NCBI GenBank assembly: GCA_964465145.1
Contig: CAYXJR010000021.1
Location: 1-53,122, forward strand
Direction: 5' to 3'
DNA length: 53,122 bases
From: JAUVKA01 sp964465145
GTDB taxonomy: Bacteria; Bacteroidota; Bacteroidia; Bacteroidales; UBA12481
The position numbers and the translations under genes are program-made. Positions 45,309 to 53,122 of the stretch are shown one piece after another; position 1 is the stretch's first letter; each line of letters starts with the position of its first letter. The notes under the pieces are model-generated. The model saw nothing but the letters and a program-made list of their open reading frames with translations. It made no database searches and was not told the origin of the DNA.

Positions 45309-47060
45309 TCAAACCCCCAATCGATCAAGAGTTTGAATGATATAGGAATTTTTATACTGAAGTCGGTGGGATGCAGGCTCATCCATGGTCTGGAAAAGTT
45401 CCAAACAGGCTTTATCGTAAGGAAGCTTTGCGAAATGCGCAATGATACGGGTGGCACGGTCGGTGAGTTTTTTATTTGTTGCATCTAACTGAACCATCCA
45501 ATTGCCTTGAATACGGCCAATTTTTGCCATAGTCACCGTGGAAAGGGTATTGAAAATAATCTTTACTGCCAAATGTTCGAATAGGTTTGTCATGGTAGAT
45601 GGCAAATTTAAGGGTATATGGATATTTTCAGCATCTGATAATTTGAAAGATTCCTTACCAATAGTTAATCCAACAGGCTGGGTGTATCGTCTTGCATGAT
45701 CCAGCCACCAGGCATCAAAATCCCTGTTTGCTGGCTCATTTACTGAAACCCGCATCAACACTGAAGAGGGACAATTATACCGTGAAGGGTCGTCTTCCTT
45801 TCCGATATGGAATTTAAGGATCTGCTCATTGTCAAGGGAATGTACCCTATCCTGAATTTCCGGGGGAGCGCCCATGCTCCTGTAATCTGCTTTTGTCCAA
45901 TTCAATCCACGGGGGGATCTTTTTAGTAAGTGCAACCAGGATTCTGCTGCTTTATGCAGGGGATCCTTGGCGAAAGCCCATGGTGCAGGACTATTTTTAT
46001 CATCGTATTGCCGGAATGGGGGGACCATAAAAGTCGGGGCCCTTTCCGTTGTGTCCGAAAATATATCAAGGAGATATCTGTCGGCCACGTAAGTCACCCT
46101 GCCGGATTTGTTATAACATTCTGATTCGATATCAATTAGTTGTGCAATGTTGTTTACAGCTTCTGGCTTTTTAAGCTGCTCCAGAAGGCTATTGAAAATA
46201 TCAGGATAGAATAATCCGGTCCGTGATTTTTCATCCTGCTGAATTCCTTGTTCCCTATGATTAAGGGTACTGGTAATAATATCAAAACACTCATCCATAG
46301 CAGCTCCCACAACGAGCATAGCTATAGTTGTAGCCTGCATCCTGGTTGAGCCAGCCAGTGCCATAGGGCCGGTTGTCAGATCTATTTTTATAACATCAGG
46401 ATGATTCAGCATCTCTCTGGAGCGTTCAAATCGTTCCGAAAGGATTTCTGCAGGGTTATTATAGATCATAAAAACCTCAGCTTTGTTATCCAAAGCCTCT
46501 TTCATCGTTCCAATAACAGAGGAGATTTCCCCTCCTTCGGTAAGGGCTATCAGCAGATCTCCTTTACCCAGGCCTGAGTCTTTAAACTGCCTTCGTCCGA
46601 ACATCTGATAATCCTCGAAATTTTCAACCGAACGGATCAGGGCCCGGTCACCGCCGGTCATTATGCTGTATACCTGATTTTCAATTTTTTTAATAAAGTC
46701 TGAGCTTTCGGGGTATTTATTAATAAAATCGTTCCAAAAACTACGCCACATGGACTCCAGAATAATGGCCAGACGGCCCGAAGCCCCGCAACTGGAAAAA
46801 CAAACAGTTTTCCCTTTTTCAATGCAGCCAAGTAGTGCAGAGATCAATTGTTGATAGGCCGGGGAATTAAAAATCCCCTTTGCCACCGGAATAATATCCT
46901 GATCAACCTCCAGCAAGTTTCTTACACCATCGGGTGTGCTTTTGCTGATCCTTTCACTAAGGTTGGATGTTTTAGGATGGGGCTTTTCCGTAATCAGGCC
47001 GCCCAGATGAAATTGCTTTTCCTCTTCTATGAAATGTTGTGCTAGATCTTGAAAATTCAT
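45309..47060 (-). CDS. Long MurQ/GCKR-like double SIS-domain protein
   Basis: 583 residues from the ATG at 47058-47060; the upstream in-frame start would run into the divergent gene. The first SIS domain contains SSCGASGRLAIILESMW, matching the sugar-phosphate-binding loop of N-acetylmuramic acid 6-phosphate etherase (MurQ), and later ALTEGGEISSVIGTMKEA and MALAGSTRMQATTI. A second SIS-like domain follows (about 320-583). Standard MurQ has about 300 residues and one SIS domain; the double form resembles mammalian glucokinase regulatory protein. Role: etherase in cell-wall recycling or a sugar-phosphate-sensing regulator; sequence alone does not decide. Confidence 0.8.
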   Translation of the reverse strand: MNFQDLAQHFIEEEKQFHLGGLITEKPHPKTSNLSERISKSTPDGVRNLLEVDQDIIPVAKGIFNSPAYQQLISALLGCIEKGKTVCFSSCGASGRLAIILESMWRSFWNDFINKYPESSDFIKKIENQVYSIMTGGDRALIRSVENFEDYQMFGRRQFKDSGLGKGDLLIALTEGGEISSVIGTMKEALDNKAEVFMIYNNPAEILSERFERSREMLNHPDVIKIDLTTGPMALAGSTRMQATTIAMLVVGAAMDECFDIITSTLNHREQGIQQDEKSRTGLFYPDIFNSLLEQLKKPEAVNNIAQLIDIESECYNKSGRVTYVADRYLLDIFSDTTERAPTFMVPPFRQYDDKNSPAPWAFAKDPLHKAAESWLHLLKRSPRGLNWTKADYRSMGAPPEIQDRVHSLDNEQILKFHIGKEDDPSRYNCPSSVLMRVSVNEPANRDFDAWWLDHARRYTQPVGLTIGKESFKLSDAENIHIPLNLPSTMTNLFEHLAVKIIFNTLSTVTMAKIGRIQGNWMVQLDATNKKLTDRATRIIAHFAKLPYDKACLELFQTMDEPASHRLQYKNSYIIQTLDRLGV

Positions 47061-47103
47061 ATCTTGTATCTGAACCTTTGGAATTTGAATTGACCGCAAG
47101 TTA

Positions 47104-48024
47104 ATGAGAAAAACCTTATTCATTGGTGGAGTTTTGATAGGTCTGTTAAGCCTTTCCACATTGAAGGCCCAGAAGATCAGTAAAAAAAATTATCCCGAGG
47201 AAATTCAAAAAGGCAAACTCGCCACAGCAATTATCTCGGAGAGTATTTTTTATGTGGGAGGTATGTCATACCTTCAATTCATCTGGTACAAAGATCATGA
47301 CCGCGTTCCCTTTCATTTTTATAACGACAATTCCGGGTATCAGCAGGTTGATAAATTTGGTCACGCTTTTGGCTCCTACATGGAGAGTTATATAGGATAC
47401 CACTGGCTGAGGAGCGCCGGGGTCCCAAAAAAACAATCTCTATTGTATGGAGGAACACTTGGCTTCCTCCTTCAGGCTCCCATAGAGGTTTTTGATGGTT
47501 TGTACGAGGGATGGGGTTTTTCCTGGGGCGACATTATTGCCAACACTGTCGGTGCCGGGCTCCTTATCGGGCAGGAACTACTGTTCGACGACCTGGTGTT
47601 CAAATACAAACTATCATTATCCCCATCAGAATATGCCCCCATGGCCAATGGCTATCTGGGTAATAACATTTGGGAAAGCCTTTTTTACGATTACAACAGC
47701 CATACATTTTGGTTAAGCAGCAATATTAACCGCTTTGTCCAACAGGATAAACTTCCCGACTGGCTTAATCTGGCTGTTGGGTACAGTGCAAATGGTATGT
47801 TCGGGGAATTCGAAAACAGAACCTATTACCGGGGAGTTCATATTCCTGAAACCACACGTTATCGCCAGTATTTATTGTCGCTCGATATCGACTGGACAAA
47901 AATCCACACTAATTCAAAATTCTTGAATGCTCTGCTGCAGGCGATGGCCTTTATCAAGCTGCCATTTCCGGCGATTGAATTCAATTCCCTTGGGAAATTT
48001 AAGGCTTATTGGATGTATTATTAA
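47104..48024 (+). CDS. DUF2279-like secreted/membrane protein of unknown function
   Basis: 306 residues with a signal peptide (GLLSLSTLKAQ). Landmarks: YQQVDKFGHAFGSYMESYIGYHWLRSAG (core DKFGHAFGSY), YGGTLGFLLQAPIEVFDGL and GWGFSWGDIIANTVGAGLLIGQELL (core SWGDIIANTVGAGL). These match what I recall of the DUF2279/YfiM group of periplasmic or outer-membrane proteins, including the paired His/Asp residues. Function unknown. It is divergent from the SIS-domain gene with a 43-bp gap and is followed at once by a 7-bp tandem array. Confidence 0.75.
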   Translation: MRKTLFIGGVLIGLLSLSTLKAQKISKKNYPEEIQKGKLATAIISESIFYVGGMSYLQFIWYKDHDRVPFHFYNDNSGYQQVDKFGHAFGSYMESYIGYHWLRSAGVPKKQSLLYGGTLGFLLQAPIEVFDGLYEGWGFSWGDIIANTVGAGLLIGQELLFDDLVFKYKLSLSPSEYAPMANGYLGNNIWESLFYDYNSHTFWLSSNINRFVQQDKLPDWLNLAVGYSANGMFGEFENRTYYRGVHIPETTRYRQYLLSLDIDWTKIHTNSKFLNALLQAMAFIKLPFPAIEFNSLGKFKAYWMYY

Positions 48025-48026
48025 CG

Positions 48027-48054
48027 GGGAACAGGGAACGGGGAACAGGGAAAA
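48027..48054. repeat. 7-bp tandem array after the DUF2279 gene
   Basis: GGGAACA, GGGAACG, GGGAACA, GGGAAAA: four 7-bp units starting 2 bp after the stop codon at 48022-48024. Confidence 0.75.
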
Positions 48055-48106
48055 AGAGGTTACAAAGCAGGGATCGGGTTTATTCCGATCCATTGTTAAA
48101 GAGATT

Positions 48107-48127
48107 GGATATTAGATGTTGGATGTT
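48107..48127. repeat. 7-bp tandem array before the end of the FISUMP gene
   Basis: GGATATT, AGATGTT, GGATGTT: three units of 7 bp, 29 bp beyond the stop of the convergent FISUMP lipoprotein gene. The unit resembles the GATRTCG array at 40545-40593. Confidence 0.55.
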
Positions 48128-48156
48128 TAAGAGTTTAATTGCAGAGTCTCCGAATC

Positions 48157-49032
48157 TTAATTCTTCAGGCATCTCACAGAAAAGGCATTTTGCTTATTGA
48201 AGAAATTCTTTTCTACTATCTCCCTATTGTATGATAGCAGGCGGCTCCAGGCCCTGTTCTCCTGATTTTCCGTTGCTGTCCAGAAAAATGCATAGCCTCC
48301 AAGAGCCATGTATTCCCCGTATTCCGTATGGTAACTGGCTGGTAAGGCATTAAATCCGCTGCTATTGTCGCCATTATAATCACCGGTCCAACCAAAATCT
48401 GATTTCAGTTTAACTCCGTTGTTTTCGCCCAGGTAATCTGTAAGCAGATCCCAATCATCATTTGTTGGCAGGTGCCATCCTGATGGGCAGGCAAAATCTG
48501 CTGAAGCCCATTCGTACAGCCGGCCGTATATTTGACAATTGTCGGGATTGTCGCCATGGCAATATGACCCTTCAAATGCGTTGAAATTCAGGTTTTCAGC
48601 CATCCAAAGCTGCGTGCCAATTTTGACGGTCTTATACTCCTGATTATCACGAGTATCAACCAAATAATAATCTTCAACATTAACAATCTCAGTGTATTTG
48701 GATGTTAATCCTTTAGTATCGGCCACCTCCATGGTTACCTTGTAAAATCCTATTGGCTGAAAGCCTCTTTTCAGGATCTTTTCGGTGGAATAATCCGTGT
48801 CCCACCGCCCATCATCCTCCCAATCCCAGCGGATCCTGAGCTGTGAAGCCGAATCTTCAAGGTCAGAAGAAGCAGACGCATCAAAAGTAAATAGAGTTTC
48901 TATGGTCCCGGTGTTACTGCTAACCGTGAATCTTGCTAGGGGAGCTGTGTTTTCAGGTTCCTTCTCAGTGCAATGGGTAAGGAAAATTAGTAATAATCCC
49001 GAAAAGACGATCATCAATAGTTTTCTATACAT
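48157..49032 (-). CDS. FISUMP-domain lipoprotein with PKD-like domain
   Basis: 291 residues from the ATG at 49030-49032, giving a lipoprotein signal (LLLIFLTHCTEKEPEN). A PKD-like beta domain follows (APLARFTVSS to GFYKVTMEVADTKG), then a Fibrobacter succinogenes major paralogous domain (about 125-290) with the usual KIGTQLWMAENLNF, YGRLYEWASA, CPSGWHLPTNDDW and FSVRCLKN. Such proteins are surface-exposed lipoproteins of unknown role in Bacteroidota and Fibrobacteres. A longer start at 49104 would spoil the signal peptide and is rejected. Confidence 0.88.
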   Translation of the reverse strand: MYRKLLMIVFSGLLLIFLTHCTEKEPENTAPLARFTVSSNTGTIETLFTFDASASSDLEDSASQLRIRWDWEDDGRWDTDYSTEKILKRGFQPIGFYKVTMEVADTKGLTSKYTEIVNVEDYYLVDTRDNQEYKTVKIGTQLWMAENLNFNAFEGSYCHGDNPDNCQIYGRLYEWASADFACPSGWHLPTNDDWDLLTDYLGENNGVKLKSDFGWTGDYNGDNSSGFNALPASYHTEYGEYMALGGYAFFWTATENQENRAWSRLLSYNREIVEKNFFNKQNAFSVRCLKN

Positions 49033-49124
49033 TTTGGTTATAATAGTTACAACAGGGGGGCAGCCAAAGTTAGGAAAAGCCCAGAATGATGCAAAATAAT
49101 CCATGAAAGAAATTTTAAATTAGA

Positions 49125-49183
49125 TTTTGGTTGATTGGTGGATTGGTTCGTCACCCGTCACCCGTCACTCGTCACCCGTCACT
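49125..49183. repeat. 8-bp and 7-bp tandem arrays after the FNR-like regulator gene
   Basis: An 8-bp array (TTGGTTGA, TTGGTGGA, TTGGTTCG) at about 49125-49148 runs into five 7-bp units at 49149-49183: CGTCACC, CGTCACC, CGTCACT, CGTCACC, CGTCACT. The 7-bp array ends 2 bp from the regulator's stop codon. Confidence 0.75.
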
Positions 49184-49185
49184 TC

Positions 49186-49881
49186 TTATCCATTTCGTGC
49201 AATCTGCTCAAGCCGTTCCAGATCCAGAATTCTGGCCTTATCATGAGTTAGATCGAAAATCCCTTCATCTTTAAATTCTTTCAGGATCCGGCTGACAGAT
49301 TCCTTTGTCATGTTTGAATATTCAGCAAGTTCTGTCCTGCTTAGGTCCATGTGGAATTCCAGATTACCATATACTTCCTGATGGAGAAATAGAATTGCAT
49401 CTGCAATCCGTCCTGCCATATTTTTATGGATTATATTCCGGAACCTGTCGTACAACATTACGGACCGTTCACCAATACTGCGATGGAATCTATTAGCAAA
49501 CTCCTTGTTCAGCTCAAACATTTTGCGTATGATGTTCATGTTTATAAAACAAGCCCTTGTATCTGTTAAAGAAACTACAGAAAAGTGGTATCTGTTATCC
49601 AGAAACATACCCGGTGATGTGATCAATGTGGAAGGAAGTACAATAGTGAGTAAAATGTCTGGTTTTCCTGGTGTTTCTAATACCAGTTTTGCCAATCCTT
49701 CGGAAAGAGAAACAATATTTGAGATGGGACTTCCTTGTTTAGAAATTATTTCACCGCTCCGAAAGGAAGTATCGTAGAGGTGCTGATGTATTTCGTCAAG
49801 CTGTTCTTTTGTCAGGAACTTAAACAAGTTGCACTTCATCAGGCACTCGCCACAAGTAAAACTTTCCAGTGTATAAGGCAT
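49186..49881 (-). CDS. Crp/Fnr-family regulator with FNR-like cysteines
   Basis: 231 residues. The N-terminus has C10-x2-C13-x3-C17 (TCGECLMKC) and a further Cys111 (TRACFIN), an arrangement like the four ligands of the oxygen-sensing 4Fe-4S cluster of E. coli FNR (Cys20, 23, 29 and 122). A cyclic-nucleotide-binding-type beta-roll covers about 20-130, and a Crp-type helix-turn-helix lies at about 170-215 (SRTELAEYSNMTKESVSRILKEF, core NMTKESVSRILKEF). It is divergent from a hexaheme cytochrome gene, with a perfect FNR-type box in between. It probably switches anaerobic electron transport; cluster binding is inferred. Confidence 0.88.
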   Translation of the reverse strand: MPYTLESFTCGECLMKCNLFKFLTKEQLDEIHQHLYDTSFRSGEIISKQGSPISNIVSLSEGLAKLVLETPGKPDILLTIVLPSTLITSPGMFLDNRYHFSVVSLTDTRACFINMNIIRKMFELNKEFANRFHRSIGERSVMLYDRFRNIIHKNMAGRIADAILFLHQEVYGNLEFHMDLSRTELAEYSNMTKESVSRILKEFKDEGIFDLTHDKARILDLERLEQIARNG

Positions 49882-49916
49882 ATCTTTTTTTTAGTTATGT
49901 AAAAATAATATATAGT

Positions 49917-49930
49917 TTGATATATATCAA
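49917..49930. promoter_or_regulatory. Perfect FNR-type box TTGATATATATCAA
   Basis: Matches the FNR consensus TTGATnnnnATCAA at all ten defined positions. It lies 35 bp from the start of the FNR-like regulator and about 155 bp from the cytochrome start. Two weaker relatives follow, ATGACATATATTAC at 49938-49951 and TTGACATATGTTAT at 49960-49973. Confidence 0.75.
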
Positions 49931-50085
49931 CACCGGAATGACATATATTACTCCTTGGGTTGACATATGTTATCCTAAAATTGATCCCATTTGTATTTTT
50001 TCGTATATCAAACATTTAAATATTTCTTGGAAGGGCCAATGGTTTTGGTATTTTCACCTTAAGAAAAACACTAAACAAAGAGTAT

Positions 50086-51159
50086 ATGAAAAAGATTTTT
50101 AGTTTATTGACACTGAGTGCTTTAACCATGTTTGTAGCACTTGTAGTTTTACCCAGTTGCGAAGGGCCGCAAGGCCCTCAGGGAGTTACCGGAGTGGATG
50201 GAACAGATGGAACAGATGGAACAGATGGTGTTGATGCAAATAGTTTCTGTGTTAACTGCCATACATTGGCTAACAAAACAACCATTAAGACCCAGTTTGC
50301 TGTTTCATCACATGGCATGGGTAATTATGTTAGTTACGCAGGTGGAAGACTTGGCTGTGCAAAATGTCACAGTTATAACGGTGCAATGGAAACAATGCTG
50401 ACAGGTATGGACACAACTGCCGCAAACTTTGCTCTTCCAGTAGCATTCCAGTGTGACATGTGTCATGATTTCCATGGTTCACTCGATGAGGCTGATTTCC
50501 CGGATTATGCACTTCGTGATAACGATCCTGTAAGCTTGATTGCGACTGACCATATGACTATGGTTGATCTACCAGGTTCAGGTAATGTTTGTACTGAATG
50601 CCACCAGCTTCGTCGGGGTACTTCACCTCCAAATGGTGATTCAGTTAACATCAACAGTACTCACTGGGGTGGTCATCACGGACCTCAAGGTGCTATACTA
50701 GCTGGTGTTGGAGCATTTGAACCAGCTGGTTCAATGTCTTATGAGAATTCAGCGCATACCACCTTGATTGGTTGTTCATCTTGCCACATGGCAAAGAATG
50801 ACTCTAGAACTGATGTTGGCGGACATACCTGGGTAATGGAAGCTGAAGACGGATATCAGAACATGGCTGGATGTGTTGAATGCCATGCTGGTGCTACTTC
50901 ATTTGATATTAATGGACTACAGACAAAGGTTGAAGGCCTATTGGAAGAATTGCACGGTTTACTTGCTGAGCATGGGTTGTATTCCGAGGAAGGACTTCAT
51001 GACGGTGGCCATCCAGTAACAGGCATGCGTTCTGCAAATGAGGCTGGAGCAGTTTTTAACTACATCCTATTTGAAGAAGGTAGAAGTGTTGGTGTTCACA
51101 ACCCCTTGTATATTGAAGCCTGCTTGACCAATACTATCGAGATGGTAGAGAAATGGTAG
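50086..51159 (+). CDS. Hexaheme c-type cytochrome lipoprotein with short collagen-like segment
   Basis: 357 residues. A lipoprotein signal ends at Cys25 (LPSCEGPQG). Residues 27-50 are eight G-x-y triplets in the collagen-like pattern (GPQ twice, then GVT, GVD, GTD three times, GVD). Six CxxCH haem-binding motifs follow: CVNCH (55), CAKCH (91), CDMCH (123), CTECH (169), CSSCH (230) and CVECH (263), with many extra histidines as possible axial ligands. The C-terminal region ends with VHNPLYIEACL, common in multihaem cytochromes that move electrons across the envelope. The electron donor and acceptor are unknown. Placed beside an FNR-like regulator, it is likely induced without oxygen. Confidence 0.9.
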   Translation: MKKIFSLLTLSALTMFVALVVLPSCEGPQGPQGVTGVDGTDGTDGTDGVDANSFCVNCHTLANKTTIKTQFAVSSHGMGNYVSYAGGRLGCAKCHSYNGAMETMLTGMDTTAANFALPVAFQCDMCHDFHGSLDEADFPDYALRDNDPVSLIATDHMTMVDLPGSGNVCTECHQLRRGTSPPNGDSVNINSTHWGGHHGPQGAILAGVGAFEPAGSMSYENSAHTTLIGCSSCHMAKNDSRTDVGGHTWVMEAEDGYQNMAGCVECHAGATSFDINGLQTKVEGLLEELHGLLAEHGLYSEEGLHDGGHPVTGMRSANEAGAVFNYILFEEGRSVGVHNPLYIEACLTNTIEMVEKW

Positions 51160-51184
51160 AAACTAACCAATTACTATACCTTTT

Positions 51185-51215
51185 GGGGACGATCATTGTG
51201 ATCGTCCCTTTTTTT
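51185..51215 (+). terminator. Intrinsic terminator after the hexaheme cytochrome gene
   Basis: GGGACGATCA (51186-51195) and TGATCGTCCC (51199-51208) form a perfect 10-bp stem with a 3-nt loop and a run of seven Ts. Confidence 0.9.
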
Positions 51216-51281
51216 GTGCCTTATAATATCTCAAAAATCTTTGGTTTGACCATTGAAGAGGCATTTCAATTTGGGGACAAA

Positions 51282-51420
51282 TGAGGCTTAGGGCTTTAGG
51301 CTTATGGCTTGATTATAAGTATAAGTATAAGTATTATGTCCGGAAGTAATTGGCCCTTATAAACTTTTATCTCCTTTCTTATACTTTTTCTTAAGCCTCA
51401 AGCCCTAAGCCTCACGCCTT
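51282..51420. repeat. Two 7-bp arrays in inverted orientation between the cytochrome and S9 peptidase genes
   Basis: Left: AGGCTTA, GGGCTTT, AGGCTTA, TGGCTTG from 51284. Right: TTAAGCCTC, AAGCCC, TAAGCCTC, ACGCCTT at 51391-51420. The segments 51282-51296 and 51400-51414 are exact reverse complements (TGAGGCTTAGGGCTT). Between them lies (TATAAG)x3 at about 51314-51331. The DNA could form a large imperfect cruciform, or a hairpin in RNA from either side. Confidence 0.7.
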
Positions 51421-51451
51421 GAAATTATTTCCGATCCACTGATCTACCAAT

Positions 51452-53122
51452 CTACTTATTCTTCACATGTTTCTCCAGCCACTGATCCTGTTCCCATAAT
51501 AGGTGCAAAATACTCTCTTTGGCACTATAGCCATGGCTTTCCTTAGGAAGCATAACCAATCTAACCGTGGCGCCCAATCCTTTTAAGGCATTGAAATATC
51601 GTATGCTTTGCAAGGGATAAGTCCCTGTGTTATTGTCGGCTTCACCATGTACGAGAAGCAATGGAGTCTTCATCTTATCGGCATGCATAAAAGGCGACAT
51701 GTTATAATATACCTCAGGTGCCTCCCAGTAAGAGCGGTCTTCACTCTGAAAACCAAACGGGGTCAGGGTTCTGTTATATGCTCCGCTCCTGGCAATTCCT
51801 GCGGCAAACAGGTCGCAGTGGGAAAGAAGATTAGCTACCATAAATGCTCCGTAACTATGACCTCCTACAGCCACCTTGTTTCGGTCGATATAACCTAATT
51901 TATCCACTGCATCGATAGCCGCTTTAGCATTTGCCACTAACTGCCTGCGGAAGGAATCGTTTGGCTCAGTATCGCCTTCGCCCACAATTGGAAATGCTGC
52001 ACCATCTAATATAACATAACCTTTGGCCAGCCAGAAGATCGGGGAACCATAATTTGGGGCTGTGAACCTATTCGGATTCGTTGTAATCTGTGCGGCACTG
52101 GCTTTATCTTTAAATTCTCTGGGATAAGCCCATAGAATCATAGGCATCTTTTCCTTTTTGCTAATGTCGTAACCAACCGGCAGATATAAGGTGCCTGAGA
52201 GTTCCAGTCCATCATCACGTTTGTAGGTGATCACTTCTTTGTGAACATCCTGAATACTTTTAAACGGATTTTCGAAAAAGCTAAGTTGCTTTAATTCATT
52301 GCGTTTTAAATCTCTCAGGTAATAATTGGGATATTCGCTCTGCGACTCAATACTTACCAATAATTGGTTCTTTTCAGGGTCGTATTCTCTCAGGTTTTCC
52401 AACTTATCGGTATAGGCCGACTGATAGACTCGTTCTTTTTTCAGGGTTTTTAAATTGAGCTTGTCGATAAATGGAAATTGGCCCTTTTCTGAAAATCCCC
52501 TGCCTATCAGGAAGACATTATTTTTTTCCAGTGCCAGAACATTCCTTCCCATTTCGTTTCTTTTGGAAACAAAATCACCGGGATCACTATAACTGTCCTG
52601 AGAGTTCCGGTCTGTTATGATCACAGGTTTTTGTGAAGCATCGGATGGATTGAACAAATAGGTTTTGGCGTTTCGGGTGTTCCACCAACTATCATAGGCA
52701 ATGGCTATATCATCATTCCCCCAGGTAATCCCCGAATACCGGTTAATGGTTTTCATTATGCTTTTGGGTATGCTGTTATAGGGAGCTTCTACCTGAAACA
52801 CTTCATCCCTGAATTCCACCTGTTTCATTGGATCGCCATCATCGAGGGCCTTAACAAATACCAGGGTTGATGGTTTATCGCTGCGCCAGTTCAGATTTCT
52901 CCTTCCCCTAATAGTTGACATACGTCCTTTTGGGAGTTCTTCGATCAAAGGCAATTGTAAAACTGTTTCTACTTTTTTCCCATCACTGGTGTAAATAATG
53001 GTTTTCTTTGGGAAACGGTCATAGGTTACGATATATGAAAAAGGTTTTTCCAGAAAGCTTACCATTACATAATTTCCGTCAGGAGAAAAACTGATTCCTG
53101 TGTACATCTCCCCGTCGAGCCA
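51452..53122 (-). CDS. S9-family prolyl oligopeptidase-like serine peptidase, 5' end outside window
   Basis: C-terminal 556 codons of a larger protein; the frame is still open at the window edge, so the ATG at 53105-53107 is not taken as the start. The first part is beta-propeller-like sequence. The alpha/beta-hydrolase domain (about the last 250 residues) has the nucleophile serine in VAVGGHSYGAFMVANLL, core GGHSYGAF, the aspartate in LLVHGEADNNTG, and the histidine in PKESHGYSAKESI. Such Bacteroidota proteins are usually exported peptidases of about 800 residues; the missing N-terminus should carry the signal peptide. Two 7/8-bp tandem arrays follow the stop. Confidence 0.92.
   Translation of the reverse strand, partial: WLDGEMYTGISFSPDGNYVMVSFLEKPFSYIVTYDRFPKKTIIYTSDGKKVETVLQLPLIEELPKGRMSTIRGRRNLNWRSDKPSTLVFVKALDDGDPMKQVEFRDEVFQVEAPYNSIPKSIMKTINRYSGITWGNDDIAIAYDSWWNTRNAKTYLFNPSDASQKPVIITDRNSQDSYSDPGDFVSKRNEMGRNVLALEKNNVFLIGRGFSEKGQFPFIDKLNLKTLKKERVYQSAYTDKLENLREYDPEKNQLLVSIESQSEYPNYYLRDLKRNELKQLSFFENPFKSIQDVHKEVITYKRDDGLELSGTLYLPVGYDISKKEKMPMILWAYPREFKDKASAAQITTNPNRFTAPNYGSPIFWLAKGYVILDGAAFPIVGEGDTEPNDSFRRQLVANAKAAIDAVDKLGYIDRNKVAVGGHSYGAFMVANLLSHCDLFAAGIARSGAYNRTLTPFGFQSEDRSYWEAPEVYYNMSPFMHADKMKTPLLLVHGEADNNTGTYPLQSIRYFNALKGLGATVRLVMLPKESHGYSAKESILHLLWEQDQWLEKHVKNK

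Overview
The window looks like a chromosomal segment of a Bacteroidota bacterium, most likely from the Bacteroidales/Marinilabiliales side. The evidence is a type IX secretion (T9SS) cluster (porU, porV, gldJ), several proteins with T9SS C-terminal sorting domains, a SusC/SusD starch locus, an ECF sigma/FecR pair, a GWxTD protein, and promoter-like TAnnTTTG boxes with almost no Shine-Dalgarno sequences. No rRNA or tRNA genes were seen.

Layout. 1-2.9 kb: nhaA and a YitT-family membrane protein, convergent. 3.2-9.0 kb: a gene for a T9SS-secreted protein, split by a 4,105-bp IS21-family element (3878-7982). Removing the element and one copy of the 7-bp duplication ATTTATG restores one reading frame of about 559 codons. 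The element carries istA and istB plus two extra genes upstream in the same operon, a ParB-like protein and a four-cysteine zinc-binding-like protein, and three near-identical 18-20 bp repeats at 78-80 bp spacing just before the parB-like gene. This is the best candidate for an undescribed system.

9.0-23.5 kb: a starch/maltodextrin locus. susC-susD-MFS transporter-GH65 phosphorylase run on the minus strand. A LacI-type regulator lies next to them, and a starch-binding-like protein and a GH13 amylase run divergently, both with T9SS sorting domains. Three palindromes of the form CAAWCGWTTG flank lacI and susC and are probably its operators. 23.5-26.5 kb: hutU, a small lipoprotein gene and ispF. 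26.5-34.8 kb: porV, porU, gldJ and murF. 34.8-40.5 kb: a glycosyltransferase, a lipid A-type acyltransferase, a GWxTD protein, FecR, an ECF sigma factor and an inositol-monophosphatase-family enzyme. 40.6-47.1 kb: mtaB, a PIN-PhoH protein, folC, a hotdog thioesterase and a long MurQ/GCKR-like SIS protein. 47.1-53.1 kb: a DUF2279 protein, a FISUMP lipoprotein, an FNR-like regulator divergent from a hexaheme lipoprotein cytochrome with a perfect FNR-type box between them, and an S9 peptidase cut by the window edge.

A second signal that no feature type names is a set of short tandem arrays, nearly all with a 7-bp unit but with unrelated sequences, placed right after stop codons in the 40-51 kb half of the window.
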